IMG/VR virus record: IMGVR_UViG_3300031251_000058 | Span: 1 to 40,161 of that record | Origin: a virus | Reading direction: 5' to 3' (one strand) | Length of the DNA stretch: 40,161 nucleotides | Shown here: in pieces, positions 17,069-23,693 of the stretch | Layout of the letters: every line of letters begins with the position of its first letter | How positions within the stretch are numbered: the stretch's first letter is position 1 | The notes under the pieces: generated by a model | What the model saw: the letters and a program-made list of their open reading frames with translations, nothing else | Database searches by the model: none | What the model was told of the DNA's origin: nothing | Made by a program: the position numbers and the translations under genes

Positions 17069-17106
17069 ACCGTCAAGGTTTTGACGGTCGGTGTCAATAA
17101 ATTGAC
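17069..17106. promoter_or_regulatory. Cluster of two inverted repeats sharing TTGAC half-sites
   Basis: ACCGTCAA (17069-17076) and TTGACGGT (17081-17088) form a perfect 8-bp inverted repeat around ggtt. GTCAAT (17093-17098) and ATTGAC (17101-17106) form a second 6-bp one around aa. Four GTCAA/TTGAC half-sites thus lie within 38 bp in the only gap between terL and the structural genes. No T-run follows, so this is not an intrinsic terminator. An operator for a dimeric regulator, overlapping -35-like TTGAC sequences, is the likeliest reading. Confidence 0.5.
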
Positions 17107-17109
17107 GAA

Positions 17110-18552
17110 CTAGGCTTGCCAGGCATCCGGCCCGGTCGGCATCCGCGGCGTGGCCCCATACCGGCTAGCATGCTTGGCCCGCTGCCGCGCTCGGGCTTCG
17201 TCGGTCGGCCGATCGGCGCCATAGGTCAGTTCGAGATATTCCAGGCAGTTCATGCCGTGCTCGAACCAGCCGTCTTTTTTCGGCTTGCGGATCTGCTTGT
17301 TCCCCACGCTGACCATGTGCTCGTCCCACACATAGCCCGCCTCGAGCGCATCCGCGAAGAAGGGCTCAGGCTTCGGGCCATCCAGGTTCACCAGTAGCCA
17401 ACGCTCTGGGTCGGCTTCGACCTGAAACGCTTCGCCCGTCGGCGTCCGTCGACGCAGATGCGCGCCAATCGCCTCAATGGTGCCCGCTCGTACGTCCGGC
17501 GCGTTCGCGTTCGGTCGCCAACTGGGGCTGAAGCCAAACCGCCGCACGATGTCCACGCCATTAAATCGGGCGCCCTGGCTGTTCTCGTGGCTTCCAGCCG
17601 GATCGCAGCACATCTGCACGCCCATCCGCAGATCAGGGAACCAGGCGGCGAGATAATGCTTCAGGAGCGGCAGGAAGTCATCGAGAAACATGTCTTGCCC
17701 GAGTAAGCCGCCGAGCACATGGAGACCGCCATAATAGGGCTGTTGGGCGAAGACGGCACAAGGATGGTGCTTGCCGAAGTCCAATGCAATCAACAGCGGT
17801 AAGCGCGGATCGAAATCTACTGCGTGGACATGCACGTCCCGCCGGAACAAGCCTTTATAGACCGGGACGCCGGTCACGTTGACGCCGCGTTGCCCGAGGA
17901 TCACGCTCCGATGTTTCGCATGGTCCGCCGGATACGCCCGCAACGCCGCCTCCACCAGTTCCGGCGGCAGATTATGCGCGTTGTCGTGGATGCTGATGGC
18001 GTAGTACTTCCGGCCTTTAATGCGGTTATCGACCGGAAACTGATGGGCCAGCCAATGTGTGACGTTCGGCGGGTTCGGGCTGAAAATGAGCTGGTGCGGG
18101 AAGCCGGGTTGCCGCAGACGAAGCCTCAGCTCGAGCGAGAAGTCTTCCGGCAGTTCCTCGGTTTGGTCGTTGTAGATCCCGGCCACGCCCATGCCGCGCA
18201 TCTTCGAGTAGCGTGAAAGCGCGTCGGGCGATTTCAGTCCATAACTAAAGCATTTACTGCCGTTGGGAAACTCGTAACAGAGTTCCTTCGCGTTCCAGCT
18301 CGGCACGCCGCCGGCCGCTTGGCAGACCGCCTCGAAAGCTGGTCGCACTTTCGTCTGCGTCTCGCCATCACCGTAGCGCCCGATCCACCAATGGATTCCT
18401 GGATGCGCGTGGACGCTGTTCCAGACCTTCCAGAGACACGCGGTCGTCTTGCCGCTCGACAGCGCGCCTTCAAGGTCAATCTCTGGGGTGTTATCGCGCA
18501 AGAAGCCGGCAATCGGCCCGCGCCAGCGCATCTCGACCGTGCGCTCAGTCAT
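17110..18552 (-). CDS. terL: Terminase large subunit
   Basis: 480 residues from the ATG at 18552. The open frame extends upstream over the tRNA and hairpin, but that part is not coding. The ATPase domain has a Walker A-like GALSSGKTT (about 29-37), a hydrophobic strand plus acidic residues GVAGIYNDQTEELPED (about 135) and LIFSPNPPNVTHWL. The nuclease domain has LLIALDFGKHHPC (near 245) and MCCDPAGSHEN (near 305), giving acidic metal-binding residues. It ends NCLEYLELTYGA. It cuts and pumps phage DNA into the procapsid through the portal. An 11-codon frame (MAPAHRADTDD) preceded by GAGG ends overlapping its ATG and may couple translation. Confidence 0.87.
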   Translation of the reverse strand: MTERTVEMRWRGPIAGFLRDNTPEIDLEGALSSGKTTACLWKVWNSVHAHPGIHWWIGRYGDGETQTKVRPAFEAVCQAAGGVPSWNAKELCYEFPNGSKCFSYGLKSPDALSRYSKMRGMGVAGIYNDQTEELPEDFSLELRLRLRQPGFPHQLIFSPNPPNVTHWLAHQFPVDNRIKGRKYYAISIHDNAHNLPPELVEAALRAYPADHAKHRSVILGQRGVNVTGVPVYKGLFRRDVHVHAVDFDPRLPLLIALDFGKHHPCAVFAQQPYYGGLHVLGGLLGQDMFLDDFLPLLKHYLAAWFPDLRMGVQMCCDPAGSHENSQGARFNGVDIVRRFGFSPSWRPNANAPDVRAGTIEAIGAHLRRRTPTGEAFQVEADPERWLLVNLDGPKPEPFFADALEAGYVWDEHMVSVGNKQIRKPKKDGWFEHGMNCLEYLELTYGADRPTDEARARQRAKHASRYGATPRMPTGPDAWQA

Positions 18553-18639
18553 CGGTATCCGCACGGTGGGCAGGTGCCATTTTCCTCGCAGAGAGGAGTG
18601 GTAGATGAGGAGAACGCGATGGCCGCGCTGGACTGCCCA

Positions 18640-18686
18640 AGAAAAGTCGGAGCGGGATTGAGGTTTGAGACGCCCCCCGCTCCGAC
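18640..18686 (-). terminator. Intrinsic terminator between terS and terL
   Basis: GTCGGAGCGGG (18646-18656) pairs perfectly with CCCGCTCCGAC (18676-18686), an 11-bp GC-rich stem with a 19-nt loop. Read on the minus strand the stem is followed by TTTTCTT (ending about 18640). It should stop leftward transcripts before terL unless they are antiterminated, so it may separate early from late expression. Confidence 0.65.
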
Positions 18687-18714
18687 ATCCAGCGCGCTTG
18701 CACCGCGCTCCAAC

Positions 18715-18798
18715 GCCCCGGTGCTGGAAAAGGTAGACAGGCCCGCCTTGCACGCGGGTGACTTCCAAGTCGTCCGGGTCCGAACCCCGGCCGGGGCA
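18715..18798 (+). tRNA. Class II tRNA-like gene, leucine-type body with anticodon TGC (Ala)
   Basis: An 84-nt cloverleaf. The acceptor stem GCCCCGG (18715-18721)/CCGGGGC (18791-18797) pairs fully. The D arm is CTG/CAG with GG at 18732-18733. The anticodon stem CCCGC/GCGGG encloses loop CTTGCAC, so the anticodon is TGC at 18749-18751. There is a long variable arm (GACTT/AAGTC, 18760-18771). The T stem CCGGG/CCCGG encloses TCCGAAC, with an unusual C at position 55. The discriminator is A and no CCA is encoded. The D-arm layout (TG, 3 bp, GAA..GGTAGAC) and the long variable arm match bacterial tRNA-Leu, yet the anticodon is alanine's. The G3:U70 pair needed by AlaRS is absent. It lies opposite the non-coding extension of terL. 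Confidence 0.75.
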
Positions 18799-18836
18799 CT
18801 TCTTACCCAACAAGCGACAGAAGGATATTGTACCAG

Positions 18837-18935
18837 ATGCCTAAGACCACCAAGCGGAAACCGCCCAAGCGCAAGCCAGGGCTCCCGATTTTCCTTAAGG
18901 ATTCTTCGCGTGCTCAGTTTCGTAGATGTGCTTGA
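18837..18935 (+). CDS. Possible 32-residue basic peptide, leaderless
   Basis: MPKTTKRKPPKRKPGLPIFL begins a Lys/Arg/Pro-rich peptide that ends inside the 3' part of terS on the other strand. No Shine-Dalgarno sequence is present, but TATTGT lies 5 nt before the ATG, matching the TANNNT arrangement in front of the other plus-strand genes. The sequence between terS and terL has no other coding role. It is short, so chance remains a real possibility. Confidence 0.3.
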   Translation: MPKTTKRKPPKRKPGLPIFLKDSSRAQFRRCA

Positions 18936-19176
18936 CGACGGTCGCAATCGGCCCATCCCCGCCCGCCCCGACGTGCTCCACCGGAATGAGCCGCGCGTAG
19001 AGCTTGTAAAACTCGGTCGGGTTGTCGATGGCCCATACCTTGAGCGCTTCAAAGCCGCCGAGCCCATCGAAGGCCAGCGCAAAGGCTTCACGGGCAGACT
19101 TCGTCGTCTTATTGGGCACGCCTTTCTGGCGGCCCTTGGGGGCGTTCGGGATACGATGACCTTTAGGCGCGGCCAT
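18895..19176 (-). CDS. terS: Putative terminase small subunit
   Basis: 93 residues. The basic N-terminus, MAAPKGHRIP then KGRQKGVPNKTTKSAREAFA, is typical of short small-terminase or TerS-like proteins next to terL, whose N-terminal arm binds DNA. A helical C-terminal half follows (ALKVWAIDNPTEFYKLYARL, IPVEHVGAGG). TerS recognises phage DNA and regulates TerL. The gene lies directly upstream of terL but is separated by the terminator and tRNA region. A 97-bp gap precedes it, with no clear promoter. Confidence 0.68.
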   Translation of the reverse strand: MAAPKGHRIPNAPKGRQKGVPNKTTKSAREAFALAFDGLGGFEALKVWAIDNPTEFYKLYARLIPVEHVGAGGDGPIATVVKHIYETEHAKNP

Positions 19177-19273
19177 TGGCAGGGATTGGCAGTTTCGCCT
19201 TCACTCAGCGGCTTAGAAGCGAGAGCCCGCGTAATGGAGTTGACTCATCGCTGCAATGCGGCGTTGAGTATTT

Positions 19274-19630
19274 TTAACAGCGACCATGTTTCATAAATAA
19301 CGCCTCTGCATCGGAAGGAGAATAAGTCATCTGCCTGAGCCCGCATGTTCCACAGTTGAACTCAGACGGATAGCGTTGGGCGTAGAAACCGCCGAACGTC
19401 GCCCACAGCCCGATCATGTAGGCGGCCACTTCCGCGCGCTCCTCGTCCGTGAACGGCGCTGGCATCCCATCCTCATCCATCCATTCATCACGCGGATAGG
19501 AGGCATCGACTGAGCCATCCCAGCCTTCCGAGCAGACCGAGGGATCGCGATGACCTATGCCGAGAATCCCGCCATTGGCGTCAATCTCTCGCCCAGTCGA
19601 AAGCCGATAGCCCTTGCCGAATGGTTCCAT
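19274..19630 (-). CDS. Hypothetical protein
   Basis: 118 residues, acidic, starting MEPFGKGYRLSTGREIDANG. Contains two cysteine pairs (VCSEGWD and NCGTCGL) and an aromatic middle (AYMIGLWATFGGFYAQRYP). The N-terminal strands and the C-x2-C near the end suggest a small metal-stabilised fold. No family is recognised. It lies between the methyltransferase block and terS. Confidence 0.55.
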   Translation of the reverse strand: MEPFGKGYRLSTGREIDANGGILGIGHRDPSVCSEGWDGSVDASYPRDEWMDEDGMPAPFTDEERAEVAAYMIGLWATFGGFYAQRYPSEFNCGTCGLRQMTYSPSDAEALFMKHGRC

Positions 19631-19660
19631 ATGCCTGAGCCTATTCTACGCCTCCCGGCT

Positions 19661-19810
19661 TCACGCCGTCTCCGTAAAGAGCGGGGCGTCAATCGACGCG
19701 CCGCGGCAAAGCGTTGGAAGGACGTCGAACAGGTCGCCTCGGATCAGCATCTCAGCCCTCTCCCTTGCGCGCCGATCACCGTCAGCGCCTCGTCTACGGT
19801 TCGCGCTCAC
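19661..19810 (-). CDS. Short ORF resembling a truncated adenine/N4 methyltransferase start
   Basis: 49 residues with a GTG start that overlaps the stop of the nuclease gene. A basic first 20 residues leads into MLIRGDLFDVLPTLCRGASI. This resembles the opening strand of N6/N4 DNA methyltransferases (a GD...LP.L pattern before the DPPY motif), but the frame stops 12 residues later, before any catalytic motif. It may be a remnant of a lost methylase, or simply a small protein. Confidence 0.35.
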   Translation of the reverse strand: MSANRRRGADGDRRARERAEMLIRGDLFDVLPTLCRGASIDAPLFTETA

Positions 19811-20145
19811 ACTTCCACGATCCGAATCCCGTATTGCGCTTCGACGTGCTTCTTCGTGCGTTTGTATTCCCGCGTGCGCCAGCCTTTGGCGTCTTCCACG
19901 ATCGGCTGCTGGGTGCGCGTGTCGAGGTACCAAAAATCCGCGCGATAGGTGCCGATCTGCGTCAGCTCGCCCGTGTCCAGATTCACGACCTTCAGCGGAA
20001 ACGCGGGCTGCAGCACCAAGGCTTCGATTTCGCCAGCCCGTTGCAGCAGTCGGAGGTGCGCGTAGCGGTTCGCTTCCCGCTTCGACGCGAACGAGATGCC
20101 CTCCACGACCGTGCGAATGGCGCCGAACTTCGTGCCGCGTCTCAT
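19807..20145 (-). CDS. DUF1064-like nuclease
   Basis: 112 residues, MRRGTKFGAIRTVVEGISFA at the start. The pattern is that of DUF1064 phage proteins with a PD-(D/E)XK-like fold: FASKREANRYAHLRLLQRAG with a conserved Glu (about 19-38), YRADFWYLD (about 68-76), then IVEDAKGWRT (about 82-91) with the Glu/Lys catalytic pair, and KHVEAQYGIRIVEV at the end. Such proteins are thought to act on branched or recombining DNA. It overlaps the methyltransferase stop by ATGA, so both belong to the same DNA-metabolism operon. Confidence 0.7.
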   Translation of the reverse strand: MRRGTKFGAIRTVVEGISFASKREANRYAHLRLLQRAGEIEALVLQPAFPLKVVNLDTGELTQIGTYRADFWYLDTRTQQPIVEDAKGWRTREYKRTKKHVEAQYGIRIVEV

Positions 20146-21227
20146 GCGTCCAGTCCTGGCAGGATCGCCGCCTGATCAGACAGGCTCATATACGCCTCGA
20201 TGAACTCTTGGGCGACTTGGGGCACAATCGCATTCCCGTATCCCCTCAAGCGTCCGACCCGCGCTTCGGTTGTGGCATTCGCGTACGCTGCGCTCGGATC
20301 GCCGCTTGGCACCAACTGACGGGGTAGCCTTGTAACCAGCGGGAATGAGCCGCGTTCAACTGGCCGGGCTTTGCCGTCTCGGCAGGGGAGCCAGTCGCAG
20401 GCGGACCAGAAGCGAGACTCGCCCGCGCAAGGCTCTGGCTGAATTGTCCTGGCCCTTCGATGTGATGATCGCGAGCCTTCGGCGTGGGCCAACTCGCCAG
20501 CTTCGCCGCGTCCGTCAACGTCGTCCCTGCGTGGTGACTCGCCGTCGGCGGGTAGTCCGCGACGCCGCTGCCGGATTGATCCTGCTTCGTCGGAGTGGGC
20601 CATGCCGCCAATGTCGCCGCTTGGCCAAGGTTCAACCCGAAGCCGTTCCCATTCCCGTGCTTCGCTTTGAGTTCCTGCCTTCGCTGCATCCATGTCGAAT
20701 CGCCGTCGTTCTGCGGTCCTGCATTCGGTGTCGGCCACGAACCAGAGCCGCTGTCGGATGTGCGGTGCGCCGACGCTCGCAGCCGGGAGACCACACGGCC
20801 CGACGGCGTAGCCTTCGCGCTCCAGGTCATCGCAAAGACGGTCGAGCCAGCCGTGTCCAATCGCTGCTTCAACCTGCTCACCAAAGACGACGTGAGGGCG
20901 GCACTCCGCGAGGAGCTGGAACCAGACAGGCCAAAGGTCGCGCGGATCGGACCCGCCAGCTTGGGCGCCGGCGCTCGAGAACGGCTGACAGGGGCAACTG
21001 CCGGTCCAGACTTCTCGGCTGTCGGGCCATCCGGCGAGGCGCAGGGCGTACGACCAGCCTCCAACGCCGGCGAAGAAATGACACTGGACGAATCCTCGTA
21101 AGTCGTCGGGTCGAACAAGCTCGATTGCCCGCTCATCAACTTCCCCATCGGCTATCAACCCTGCCGTGATCAACTCGCGCAGCCACGCCGCCGCGAAGGG
21201 ATCACATTCGTTGTAGTAGACGCTCAT
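20142..21227 (-). CDS. DNA C5-cytosine methyltransferase
   Basis: 361 residues from the ATG at 21227 (ATGA with the upstream gene). Motif I is QCHFFAGVGGWSYAL (about 50-63). Motif IV, with the catalytic cysteine, is GSCPCQPFSSAG (about 77-88). Motif VI is a variant, VVFGEQV instead of ENV. Motif VIII is APHIRQRLWFVA (about 153-164). Motif IX/X ends in GYGNAIVPQVAQEFIEA. Residues 168-290 form the low-complexity target-recognition region. It should methylate cytosine in phage DNA, perhaps to evade host restriction; no partner endonuclease is present. A 300-codon ORF lies nested in another frame. Confidence 0.85.
   Translation of the reverse strand: MSVYYNECDPFAAAWLRELITAGLIADGEVDERAIELVRPDDLRGFVQCHFFAGVGGWSYALRLAGWPDSREVWTGSCPCQPFSSAGAQAGGSDPRDLWPVWFQLLAECRPHVVFGEQVEAAIGHGWLDRLCDDLEREGYAVGPCGLPAASVGAPHIRQRLWFVADTECRTAERRRFDMDAAKAGTQSEAREWERLRVEPWPSGDIGGMAHSDEAGSIRQRRRGLPADGESPRRDDVDGRGEAGELAHAEGSRSSHRRARTIQPEPCAGESRFWSACDWLPCRDGKARPVERGSFPLVTRLPRQLVPSGDPSAAYANATTEARVGRLRGYGNAIVPQVAQEFIEAYMSLSDQAAILPGLDA
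20246..21148 (-). CDS. Nested ORF in alternate frame of the methyltransferase (WPTP protein)
   Basis: 300 residues, entirely inside the C5-methyltransferase gene in another minus-strand frame. MSGQSSLFDPTTYEDSSS (start 21148, or 21136 at the internal Met) is followed by a Ser/Ala/Arg-rich part (RSAALTSSLVSRLKQRLDTAG, STVFAMTWSAKATPSGR). Three WPTP motifs then occur (SWPTPNAG, AWPTPTKQ, SWPTPKAR) and the chain closes with LNAAHSRWLQGYPVSWC. The SGQ.SLFD start, repeated WPTP and LN..HSRWL.GYP end recur in annotated phage proteins, so this may be a genuine dual-coding gene. GC-rich shadows can also stay open this long. Confidence 0.4.
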   Translation of the reverse strand: MGKLMSGQSSLFDPTTYEDSSSVISSPALEAGRTPCASPDGPTAEKSGPAVAPVSRSRAPAPKLAGPIRATFGLSGSSSSRSAALTSSLVSRLKQRLDTAGSTVFAMTWSAKATPSGRVVSRLRASAHRTSDSGSGSWPTPNAGPQNDGDSTWMQRRQELKAKHGNGNGFGLNLGQAATLAAWPTPTKQDQSGSGVADYPPTASHHAGTTLTDAAKLASWPTPKARDHHIEGPGQFSQSLARASLASGPPATGSPAETAKPGQLNAAHSRWLQGYPVSWCQAAIRAQRTRMPQPKRGSDA

Positions 21228-21574
21228 TTGAGGATCGCCGCCTGCTGCACCCGTCGGCCGTCCCAATGCGGGCCTTCCGGGCCTCGCTGATCCTTCCGAT
21301 ACTGATTCGTGCAGGCTTTGCACCAGCGCTGATGTCCGTCGATGGCATCGGCGTCCAGCGCGAAGTCTTCGATGACGCGCACCTGCTCGCAGCGGGAACA
21401 GGCTTTCTCACTGCGCCGAATCTGTCGCGGCGCGCGAAACCGCAACACCCGCTGGAGCGCCTGATGGATGTGCTTCGCGCGTTCCAGGTTGGGATTCCGC
21501 GCGAGTTGATCCGCAAAGTATCCTTCCGCTTCGGCGGCGGCGAGGTAGAGTGCGCGCTGCTGGGAAGGGGTCAT
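21224..21574 (-). CDS. Zinc-binding hypothetical protein
   Basis: 116 residues from MTPSQQRALYLAAAEAEGYF, chosen over the in-frame extension because AAAGG lies about 7 nt upstream. The N-terminal 60 residues are helical. The C-terminal half has CSRCEQVRVIEDF and RWCKACTNQYRKDQ, two CxxC knuckles of the kind found in HNH-type or zinc-ribbon phage proteins. No HNH histidine pattern is evident. It overlaps the methyltransferase start by ATGA. Confidence 0.6.
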   Translation of the reverse strand: MTPSQQRALYLAAAEAEGYFADQLARNPNLERAKHIHQALQRVLRFRAPRQIRRSEKACSRCEQVRVIEDFALDADAIDGHQRWCKACTNQYRKDQRGPEGPHWDGRRVQQAAILK

Positions 21575-21644
21575 TTCAGCGCCTTTCGTTCCTCTGCCAA
21601 CCACGAAGACGATTTCTCGCGCGTGGTCAAGTGGGGTTGGCTCA

Positions 21645-22292
21645 TTACTGACCTACCGCGTCGGCGGACTCGGGTTGCCCGCAGTGAAATTCCGGATCAC
21701 CGTCACGGCCTTTCGACAGCCGCATCAGCACGACGCGCCAGCCTTCGCCGGTAACGGCCACCGCTGACTGCTTCTCGTCTGCCACGGACACGAGGAAGCT
21801 GATCGATCCGGCTTCGTCCTGCGGAACAATCGATAGTCCGAACGCCAGCAGCGCCAGATCGACCGGCACGCCGTTCACTTTCCCGTATCGCCGCACCATT
21901 GCTCGATGTCCGTCGCCGCCACATTCAGTGCAGTACGCACGAGTCGCCAGTCCGCAGTGTTCGCACGTCGCCTCGTCACCGTCAAAGTCGGAGCGGCCAG
22001 AGCCAAAGCACCGTTCGCACGGCACTTTCTCGGGAATGACAGATCCGGCGAATTTGCGGAGCTCCGAGAGCGAGACCGGATTGAGCACGTCCGCTGACGG
22101 CACGGTGACGTATCTATCAGCCTTCCGCATATTCTCAGGCGTCTCATCAGCGTCCGAGCCGTCATCGGCAATCGCGACGAGCAGATGGCCCTGCGTCGCC
22201 CACAACCACTCGCCCATCCGCCACGGACGCTCAGCCTTTATCCAGCGAGCCGGGTAATACCGAAACACCGACGCAAGTTTTTCATTCATCAT
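21645..22292 (-). CDS. Hypothetical protein with DnaJ-like CxxCxGxG knuckles
   Basis: 215 residues. An alpha/beta N-terminus (RWRMGEWLWATQGHLLVAI-like) precedes a central zinc module (about 92-130): CERCFGSGRSD, CEHCGLA and CTECGGDGHR, close to the DnaJ cysteine-rich repeat. The last 85 residues form beta strands (GKVNGVPVDLALLAFGLSI, AVTGEGWRVVLMRL). I infer a metal-binding regulator or adaptor. The exact function is unknown. It is preceded by an AAGGG ribosome site. Confidence 0.55.
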   Translation of the reverse strand: MMNEKLASVFRYYPARWIKAERPWRMGEWLWATQGHLLVAIADDGSDADETPENMRKADRYVTVPSADVLNPVSLSELRKFAGSVIPEKVPCERCFGSGRSDFDGDEATCEHCGLATRAYCTECGGDGHRAMVRRYGKVNGVPVDLALLAFGLSIVPQDEAGSISFLVSVADEKQSAVAVTGEGWRVVLMRLSKGRDGDPEFHCGQPESADAVGQ

Positions 22293-22327
22293 TCTGATAA
22301 CCCTTCGTTTCCACGCGGTAGATCAGC

Positions 22328-22552
22328 CTACGCGCTCCCCCACTTGCCTCCGCGCGCATCATCTGATTTCTTCCGTTCCTCTGCCGAGATCCGGCAGTCT
22401 TCTGAGCAGTATCGAATCCCGGTGTCCACCACGAGCACATGCGGCCGTGGCAAGGCTTGGAGACAGGCCGCGCAGCGATTTGCGCGGTCGATCCGTCCAA
22501 GGGTTTGCAGGCGTTCCCGGCGAAGCGCGAGCCCGGATTTTCGACGGGTCAC
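22328..22552 (-). CDS. Small zinc-finger protein
   Basis: 74 residues from a GTG that forms GTGA with the upstream stop. A basic N-terminus (TRRKSGLALRRERLQTLGRI) precedes CAACLQALPRPHVL and YCSEDCRISAEERKK, a four-cysteine knuckle. The end is charged and disordered. No family is recognised beyond a treble-clef-like zinc finger. Confidence 0.5.
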   Translation of the reverse strand: MTRRKSGLALRRERLQTLGRIDRANRCAACLQALPRPHVLVVDTGIRYCSEDCRISAEERKKSDDARGGKWGSA

Positions 22553-22821
22553 AGCTTCGCTCGCTTTCCGACCTGACCAGCCTGGAGGAAGTCGGGCGCG
22601 GCCGCAATCGGCACCGTCCACGGATCATCAGGCTCTGAGAGTTCTTCGAGCGGCCGCACGCGGTCCTCAGGAAGGCCCAGGATGCCCGCTAGAACGGCGA
22701 TCGGCATCAGCCGGAAGCGCCGGCCCGTCGCGCACCGACAAATCGCCACATCGAACGGCGTGCCGTCCTGGTAGCCAATCTTGAGCAAGCCGCGATCCCC
22801 ACATCGGCAGTGCGTCTTCAT
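22549..22821 (-). CDS. Small cysteine-rich protein
   Basis: 90 residues starting MKTHCRCGDRGLLKIGYQDG, fixed by ATGA overlap with the replication gene. Four cysteines (CRCG and AICRC) in the first 40 residues suggest a zinc ribbon, followed by a helix (LMPIAVLAGILGLPEDRV) and an acidic C-terminus. It lies directly after the replication-initiator-like gene, the position where a helicase loader or accessory often sits, but no loader motif is seen. Confidence 0.55.
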   Translation of the reverse strand: MKTHCRCGDRGLLKIGYQDGTPFDVAICRCATGRRFRLMPIAVLAGILGLPEDRVRPLEELSEPDDPWTVPIAAAPDFLQAGQVGKRAKL

Positions 22822-23657
22822 GCGATCTCCTGCTGCTGTTCCCACTGCCGCAGACGGTCATCCGCCCACGTCGCTTTGGTCGCAAAGATCTTGAAGGCCC
22901 GGTCTGTCTTGGAAATCCACGGGTCATCAGTCGTGAGCACGAGGACCGCCAGCCGATCGAGTCGGTCATCCGACCAGAGCTTGACGAGCTCAATAGCCTC
23001 CGGGAAATCCAAGTGCGGCCGCGCCCGGTAAACCGCTCCGCGACGGTGCTCCTGAAACAGCACGGCGTAGCGTTCGAGCAGTCGCGCCGCCCGCTCCTCT
23101 TCCGGGCTCGGTTCCGGCACCGCTTCCGGCTCAAGCCGCCGTTCGCCGTTAGCCGTTAGCCGTTTGCCGTTAGCCATAGCCGTTTCGCGCGCGCGAGGAG
23201 GGGTAAAATCTTTGCCAAACTTTTCAGAAATATTCCGCGAATCTTCGGCCACGATTGGGGAAACTTTCAGCCGATGTTTCTGGAAATATGCGCGAGTCTT
23301 CGGGGAACATTCCGCGATCGCGTCGTCGGGCGGGAGCGGGTTGACCGTGCCCCTCGGATAGCCGATGCGCTGATAGTCGTGCCAATCGGGCTGGTAGATG
23401 TAACGTCGTCCCTGGTGCTCAAAGAGCCTGACGAGCCCGCGATTCAGCACCGCTTGTAAGGCGCGGTCGATCTCCTTCGTCTTTCGGTTAGACAGATGGT
23501 CGTTGTCGGCTTGCACGGTGATCGCCGAGAACCGCATCACGCCGAAGTCGTCCGCGCTGAGCAGATATTGCACCCACACCCGAAACTCCAAATCGGTGAG
23601 CAGGTTCACCTTTTCGGAGTGCCCCAGCCGCTTGTGGATGAACCGATCATCAGGCAT
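22818..23657 (-). CDS. Phage replication initiator-like protein
   Basis: 279 residues. The N-terminal 105 residues form a winged-helix-like domain (DDRFIHKRLGHSEKVNLLTD, LEFRVWVQYLLSADDFGVMR, LVRLFEHQGRRYIYQPDWHD, YQRIGYPRGT), the arrangement of phage replisome-organiser proteins. A disordered middle (about 105-185) is coded by an AT-rich segment plus the GCCGTTN repeats. The C-terminal helical domain (about 185-279) has LLERYAVLFQEHRRGAVYRA and AIELVKLWSDD. By analogy with lambda O it would bind the origin inside its own gene and recruit helicase. No helicase gene is visible here, so the host's may be used. Confidence 0.65.
   Translation of the reverse strand: MPDDRFIHKRLGHSEKVNLLTDLEFRVWVQYLLSADDFGVMRFSAITVQADNDHLSNRKTKEIDRALQAVLNRGLVRLFEHQGRRYIYQPDWHDYQRIGYPRGTVNPLPPDDAIAECSPKTRAYFQKHRLKVSPIVAEDSRNISEKFGKDFTPPRARETAMANGKRLTANGERRLEPEAVPEPSPEEERAARLLERYAVLFQEHRRGAVYRARPHLDFPEAIELVKLWSDDRLDRLAVLVLTTDDPWISKTDRAFKIFATKATWADDRLRQWEQQQEIA
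23138..23330. other. Candidate replication origin (heptad iterons plus AT-rich block)
   Basis: Seven tandem units of GCCGTTN run from 23138 to 23185; the sixth is degenerate (GCCATA). Beside them, 23203-23245 is AT-rich for this genome (gggtaaaatctttgccaaac and on). Then a longer direct repeat occurs, GAAATAT..CGCGA.TCTTCGG near 23227 and again near 23283, and a partial third at about 23309. Iterons and an AT-rich block inside the initiator gene is the lambda O arrangement. Confidence 0.5.
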
Positions 23658-23693
23658 CCCGTGAACCCCATGTGCAAGCCGAACCGTAAGCAG

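Noticed and set aside
17110-18813. Extended 567-residue version of TerL
   Set aside because: The extra N-terminal part is coded by the tRNA complement and the terminator hairpin. 480 residues from 18552 is the normal length.
18319-19296. 325-codon plus-strand ORF across terL, tRNA and terS
   Set aside because: Antisense to terL and terS and running through the tRNA-like gene; no recognisable domain.
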